Of a stretch of 64,000 nucleotides of DNA, positions 60,448 to 64,000 are shown piece by piece. The notes beneath the pieces were generated by a model, which saw nothing but the letters and a program-made list of their open reading frames with translations, was not told the origin of the DNA and made no database searches. This DNA is from Methylotenera sp. Lineage in GTDB: Bacteria; Pseudomonadota; Gammaproteobacteria; Burkholderiales; Methylophilaceae. Position 1 is the stretch's first letter; every line of letters begins with the position of its first letter. The stretch covers positions 1 through 64,000 of the forward strand of contig JABFQV010000010.1 of NCBI GenBank assembly GCA_013141495.1, given 5' to 3'. Made by a program: the position numbers and the translations under genes.

Positions 60448-61265
60448 AGCCGTCTTCACGTCGAGAGATGGCTTTATCGGTAGTGCAGACGTCACAATTA
60501 AGCATTCGTGCGACCTGCATCGTTAGCATCTCTGAGACGTGTTATCGCTATCAGCCCAAGCACTCATCAGAGAACGACGACATTGCCGACTGGCTGATCC
60601 GTTTAACGCACAATCAGCGTAACTGGGGCTTTGGTTTATGTTTCCTGTACCTGCGCAATGTGAAGCAATTCGGTTGGAACCACAAGCGCGTTTATAGAAT
60701 TTACCGTGAGTTGGCACTGAACTTACGCATCAAGCCAAAGAAACGTCTAGTACGCAGTAAACCGCAAGCACTGGTGGTACCCGCGCAGATGAATGAAGTC
60801 TGGTCGATGGACTTTATGCATGCCCAATTATCTGATGGCCGCTCCATTAGGCTATTTAACGTGATTGATGACTTTAACCGCGAAGGTCTGTGTATTGATG
60901 TTGATTTCTCATAGCCGTCTGAGCGTGTGATACGGTCGCTGGATCAAATCATCGAATGGCGCGGCACGCCGACTGCCATTCGCTGTGAAAACGGTCCTGA
61001 ATATATCAGTGCAACCACGGCAGAGTGGGCTAAAAAGCGTGGCATCAGAATTGATTTTATACAACCAGGCAATCCACAACAGAATGCTTATGTGGAAAGA
61101 TACAATCGCACCGTGCGTTATGATTGGTTAGCGCCTCACTTGTTTGATAGTGTTGCTGAAGTGCAGAAATTTGCAACAGATTGGCTATGGACATACAATC
61201 ACGAACGTCCAAACATGGCATTGGGTGGCATGACCCCGAGGCAAAAGTTAGCCTTGGCAGCTTAG
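60441..61265 (+). pseudogene. IS3-family OrfB transposase with nonsense codon
   Basis: Integrase-core (DDE) part. A TAG at 60912-60914 interrupts the frame where relatives have a leucine codon (after VDFS); downstream the same frame continues to a normal end. The first catalytic aspartate is in WSMDFM, and the final glutamate in NAYVERYN follows 35 residues after the second site. That second site reads RCENGPE, with glutamate replacing the expected aspartate. The enzyme is therefore broken in two ways. Adjacent to a fabG remnant. Confidence 0.9.
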
Positions 61266-61296
61266 TTTCTACTTTTAGCTGCAGTTAATAATGGGG

Positions 61297-61354
61297 GGAT
61301 TACCCTAAAGCTCTTATCATGCGTTATTTCCTAAATTAAGTGTTAGGGTAATCC
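61297..61354. repeat. 12-base inverted repeat at the right IS edge
   Basis: GGATTACCCTAA (61297-61308), which spans the right IS end, is perfectly repeated inverted as TTAGGGTAATCC at 61343-61354, 34 bases away. It may be part of a second IS end or the old target. Confidence 0.7.
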
Positions 61355-61600
61355 TATGTAGTCGATTATTAAAAAATATTGAGGCCTAGTGCTGAGTTCT
61401 TCTACTAATCAGCTGAAATTTACATTAACCTGCAACTAAATTTCAACTAGAATGTTTTAGGTGTATCGGTTCATTTTGGCATGTTAAAATTCCATTCCAT
61501 CACTTATGAGATAAGTCGATACCCTGCAAAAATTCAGTGCAAGAGCTAGAAGCAACACACTACATTATAATCACTAATTTTTTAATCAAAGGATTAACGG
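61305..61600. other. Gap between IS and lipoprotein gene
   Basis: About 296 AT-rich bases with no coding sequence recognised and no remaining part of fabG. It contains the second arm of the 12-base inverted repeat and probably the promoter of the lipoprotein gene. Confidence 0.5.
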
Positions 61601-62113
61601 ATGCGTTTAGCAGTAATAATAATTAGCACAGTATTGATGTCTGGTTGTGCAGCATCCTACAAACAAAGCCCACTTTCTCAACCAAGCTCCAAGCTGTTAA
61701 AGGGGAAGTCTGTGATTATTTCAACACCAACAAATGGTTCGTATGAAAACAAGACTTACATAGCTTCGGGCAAAACGACGGCACTTGCCATTCGAACTGC
61801 ATTTGCGAAGTTCTCAAATAACACTAAAGTTATTGCTGACTGTTCAAATATTTCATGTTTAAAAACGAATGTATCAAGTGATTTTGACTATTACGTAATA
61901 CCTGAAATTTTACATTGGGAAGATCGAAATACTGAATGGTCAGGTATTTCAGATAAAGTAGAAATTAAAGTGTCAGTTTATGATGGTAAAAGCTGGAATG
62001 AATTGGCTTCCACTATCATTTCTGGGAAGAGCAAATGGATGACACTTGGTGGAGATCATCCTCAAGATCTTCTACCAGAACTACTTCATAAGTATATTGA
62101 ATCTCTTTATTAA
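61601..62113 (+). CDS. DUF4823-type lipoprotein
   Basis: A 170-residue protein with a short signal peptide and lipobox MSGCAAS (cysteine near residue 16), so lipid-anchored in the envelope. The rest resembles the DUF4823 family of small proteobacterial lipoproteins, with the conserved YYVIPEILHWEDR segment near residue 108. AAAGGA precedes the ATG. Function unknown. It lies between the IS and a methyltransferase gene. Confidence 0.75.
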   Translation: MRLAVIIISTVLMSGCAASYKQSPLSQPSSKLLKGKSVIISTPTNGSYENKTYIASGKTTALAIRTAFAKFSNNTKVIADCSNISCLKTNVSSDFDYYVIPEILHWEDRNTEWSGISDKVEIKVSVYDGKSWNELASTIISGKSKWMTLGGDHPQDLLPELLHKYIESLY

Positions 62114-62198
62114 TGCGCAATGAGCAATTAATTAACCTTAGTTAGACTACCTTACAACTCAGTTGAAATCCACCATATAAAAACAGAAACTAGAAAAT

Positions 62199-62900
62199 AT
62201 GAATGCAACTTCCCCCTTTATTGAGGAGACTCGATTTGGCAACTGGTTCCTTAAGACTGATGTGTGGCGCGTTAGTGTTCTATGCCGTGCACTTAATGAT
62301 TTAAATCATCTGACACCCGAAAATAGCATTCCAAACCGCCCACGAATTCTCGATATTGGCTGTGGTTTTGGCCATTCGTTTGGTGAGTTAGCTACACGAT
62401 TCTCACCCGAATTAATCCTAGGTGTAGATGCCGATCCGGGTTTGTTTGAGCGTGCAAGTAGTGCTGCTAAGAATTGTGTGAGCGATGTTAAACTTCACGC
62501 TGCAAATGCGGCACATATGGATTTACCTGACGCTGAATTTGATGTCGTTTTCTGTCACCAGACATTTCATCACATTGTTGAGCAAGAAGCTGCAATGGCT
62601 GAGTTCTTCCGCATTTTGAAGCCAGGTGGGGTGTTATTATTTGCAGAATCGACAAAACGCTATATTCACTCTTTGCCAATAAGGCTACTGTTTCGACATC
62701 CTATGGAAGTACAAAAAACGGCTGAAGAGTATCTTGCCATCATTCGGGCGGCTGGATTCAATTTGCCTGATGAAAGAATCTCTACACCCTATTTTTGGTG
62801 GAGTCGCCCAGACATCGGCTTTCTTGAATGGATAGGTTTATCTGTACCTGAAAAAAGAGAAGAGACCTTGGTAAATGCAGTAGCCATAAAACCTTTATAA
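62199..62900 (+). CDS. Class I SAM-dependent methyltransferase
   Basis: A 233-residue methyltransferase with motif I ILDIGCGFGHSF near residues 50-61, an acidic ribose ligand in GVDADPG near 76, and the post-motif PDAEFDVVFCHQTFHHI near 110. C-terminal residues are hydrophobic and aromatic, suggesting a lipid or aromatic substrate. Such enzymes occur in aryl-polyene type gene clusters, which would fit the ketosynthase nearby, but the substrate is not shown by sequence. Confidence 0.82.
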   Translation: MNATSPFIEETRFGNWFLKTDVWRVSVLCRALNDLNHLTPENSIPNRPRILDIGCGFGHSFGELATRFSPELILGVDADPGLFERASSAAKNCVSDVKLHAANAAHMDLPDAEFDVVFCHQTFHHIVEQEAAMAEFFRILKPGGVLLFAESTKRYIHSLPIRLLFRHPMEVQKTAEEYLAIIRAAGFNLPDERISTPYFWWSRPDIGFLEWIGLSVPEKREETLVNAVAIKPL

Positions 62901-62960
62901 GGTAGCTGGTTAATACATCCAACCAAGTTCTTATCTTACAATTCAATATTATTCAAACTG

Positions 62961-63401
62961 CTACTTAAGCTTAACTACCGTACCCTTCAGCGCTACGCCT
63001 GTTGTAAATGTGCCATTGCCGCACATATATTGCGTCTCACTACTACGTTCTATATTTTTATAATTGCTCATGATGTTAATTACAGCATCACCGCCTTCTT
63101 TCAACGCACGTTCTTGCAACTCAAGTGCAGCACTTAAAAACACCCACTCACAGGCCTCTTTATCAGTTTTATTAAAGCCATTGGTCTTTTTGTTCGTTTT
63201 CCACTCACCTTGTTCCTTAGCTACTTTAGGATGCTTTTGGCTACCAAAATATAGTTTAATATCTGGGTTAAGTTTTTCTTTTGCGGCAGGGGTATTCAAA
63301 GCATCCTCTAACGGAAACATCTCTTGATCATTACGTGCTGAGGCATTGCCGCTTACGACTAAAGCCATCAGCAAAGCAGTTATTTGTAAAAAACAATTCA
63401 T
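62961..63401 (-). CDS. Small secreted protein with GGDAVINI motif
   Basis: A 146-residue protein with a signal peptide (about 1-22, ending SASA) and a cysteine pair near residues 84 and 126. The segment GGDAVINIMSNY near residue 100 resembles YbjQ/RcsF-like small envelope proteins. Similar proteins, sometimes misnamed excinuclease, accompany aryl-polyene clusters (recalled, not verified). It is on the same strand as the ketosynthase and 51 bases behind it, so possibly its operon partner. Confidence 0.6.
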   Translation of the reverse strand: MNCFLQITALLMALVVSGNASARNDQEMFPLEDALNTPAAKEKLNPDIKLYFGSQKHPKVAKEQGEWKTNKKTNGFNKTDKEACEWVFLSAALELQERALKEGGDAVINIMSNYKNIERSSETQYMCGNGTFTTGVALKGTVVKLK

Positions 63402-63452
63402 TTATATTCCTAATTTATTTATTGATAATAACGTTTGTATAAAAAACGTAGG

Positions 63453-64000
63453 CTATGAAACAGACATACGACGAAAAATTAAACTGGCATTCGTTCCACC
63501 AAATCCAAAGCTATTTGACATCGCCGTATCAACTTGCTGATCAATACTCTTGGTCAATATAGGCAAGCCTGCGGCAAGCGGATCGATCTGTTCGATATTA
63601 GTACAACCCGCAAGAAAGCCGCGTTCAAGCATCAGCAATGTATAAATAGCTTCATGTACCGCTGCTGCTGCAATTGGATGCCCCGTCAGGCCTTTAGTTG
63701 AAGAAATGATGGGTACGGCATCACCAAATACATCACTTATAGCATTAAGCTCACAAGTATCACCCAGCTTTGTAGACGTTGCATGGGCATTAATGTAATC
63801 AACAACGCCCCCCGCTTCATCTAGCGCTAAACGCATGGCTCTCGCAGAACCGCTACTAGAGGGTGTTACCATATCAAGGCCATCTGAACATGTCCCATAG
63901 CCAACGACTTCTGCATAAATATGTGCGCCTCTGTGTAGCGCATGCTCCAACTCTTCAAGTACTAGAATGCCAGCGCCGCCGGCTATGACAAAACCATCAC
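63453..64000 (-). CDS. Beta-ketoacyl-ACP synthase, C-terminal part
   Basis: The reading frame runs off the right window edge; about 182 C-terminal residues are seen. Two catalytic histidines of the Cys-His-His triad are present, in HATSTKLGD and GHPIAAAAVHEAIY, and the ending SNSFGFGGTNASLIF is the FabF-type C-terminus. The cysteine lies outside the window. The HATST and AAAA variants differ from housekeeping FabF (HGTST, GAAG), pointing to a secondary ketosynthase of an aryl-polyene or similar pathway. This is inference from one partial gene. Confidence 0.85.
   Translation of the reverse strand, partial: DGFVIAGGAGILVLEELEHALHRGAHIYAEVVGYGTCSDGLDMVTPSSSGSARAMRLALDEAGGVVDYINAHATSTKLGDTCELNAISDVFGDAVPIISSTKGLTGHPIAAAAVHEAIYTLLMLERGFLAGCTNIEQIDPLAAGLPILTKSIDQQVDTAMSNSFGFGGTNASLIFRRMSVS

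Larger units (their letters stand above)
60113..61304 (+). mobile_element. Decayed IS3-family (IS407-group) insertion sequence
   Basis: The element is bounded by the perfect 13-base inverted repeats GGTAATCCCCCCA (60113-60125) and TGGGGGGATTACC (61292-61304). It encodes orfA and orfB in the standard overlapping arrangement with an AAAAAAG slippery site at 60435-60441. No matching target duplication is seen, consistent with later deletion at one side. Three lesions (see the two gene entries) show it can no longer move on its own. Confidence 0.9.

Overview
The window looks like a chromosome segment of a betaproteobacterial methylotroph of the Methylophilaceae type (Methylotenera, Methylovorus and relatives). 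Supporting this are the betaproteobacterial gene neighbourhoods (tyrS/M23 peptidase/anmK/erpA; rpoZ-spoT; aroQ-accB-accC-prmA), a moderate GC content, and a 23-codon pqqA gene for the pyrroloquinoline quinone precursor peptide, the cofactor of methanol dehydrogenases. The species assignment is inference; no rRNA or tRNA gene was found.

Layout. 1-9000: tyrS diverging from an M23 peptidase and anmK, a citrate synthase, then erpA, bactofilin, a small coiled-coil membrane protein, argC and rplM-rpsI. 9000-20300: fimV behind a good sigma-54 promoter candidate, ubiC-ubiA, the hemC-hemD-hemX-hemY operon (hemY reduced to its N-terminal domain), an AlgZ/AlgR-type two-component pair and argH, an order close to the Pseudomonas argH-algZ-algR-hemC-hemD locus. 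20300-27600: an unusually GC-rich hflX followed by a broken second piece of hemW, a small lipoprotein, then hemW-rdgB-rph and a PP2C phosphatase/Ser-Thr kinase pair. 27600-36500: yicC-gmk-rpoZ-spoT-ridA-peroxiredoxin-recG, a ferredoxin-type reductase and fxsA. 36900-44500: cutA-dsbD-tlpA (thiol redox) and aroQ-accB-accC-prmA plus a zinc-ribbon/DUF3426 protein. 44600-54000: orphan pqqA, a PAS-GGDEF protein, oxyR-katG, and a large periplasmic-sensor/PAS/GGDEF/EAL protein. 54000-60000: TerC, AI-2E-type transporter, YqhA, HtpX, NhaR-like regulator and a secreted low-complexity protein. 60000-64000: a decayed IS3-family element lying on the last codons of a fabG-type gene, then a lipoprotein, a methyltransferase, a small secreted protein and the C-terminal part of a ketosynthase, which together look like the damaged edge of a fatty-acid/aryl-polyene type locus.

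Repeats are notable. Two families of short non-coding elements with terminal inverted repeats each occur twice in intergenic space (27560/39709 and 29437/36296); one pair carries internal REP-like palindromes and one copy has a 5-base target duplication. A pair of similar hairpin-forming repeats lies at the left edge.

Functionally most of the window is housekeeping: tetrapyrrole, ubiquinone, arginine and fatty-acid synthesis, ribosome, stringent response, DNA repair and envelope quality control. Regulatory layers include c-di-GMP turnover, a pilus-type two-component pair, Ser/Thr phosphorylation and OxyR peroxide control. I did not find a clearly new multi-gene system. The best leads are the orphan pqqA, the two mobile repeat families, the hflX/hemW patch, the truncated hemY and the IS-damaged ketosynthase locus.
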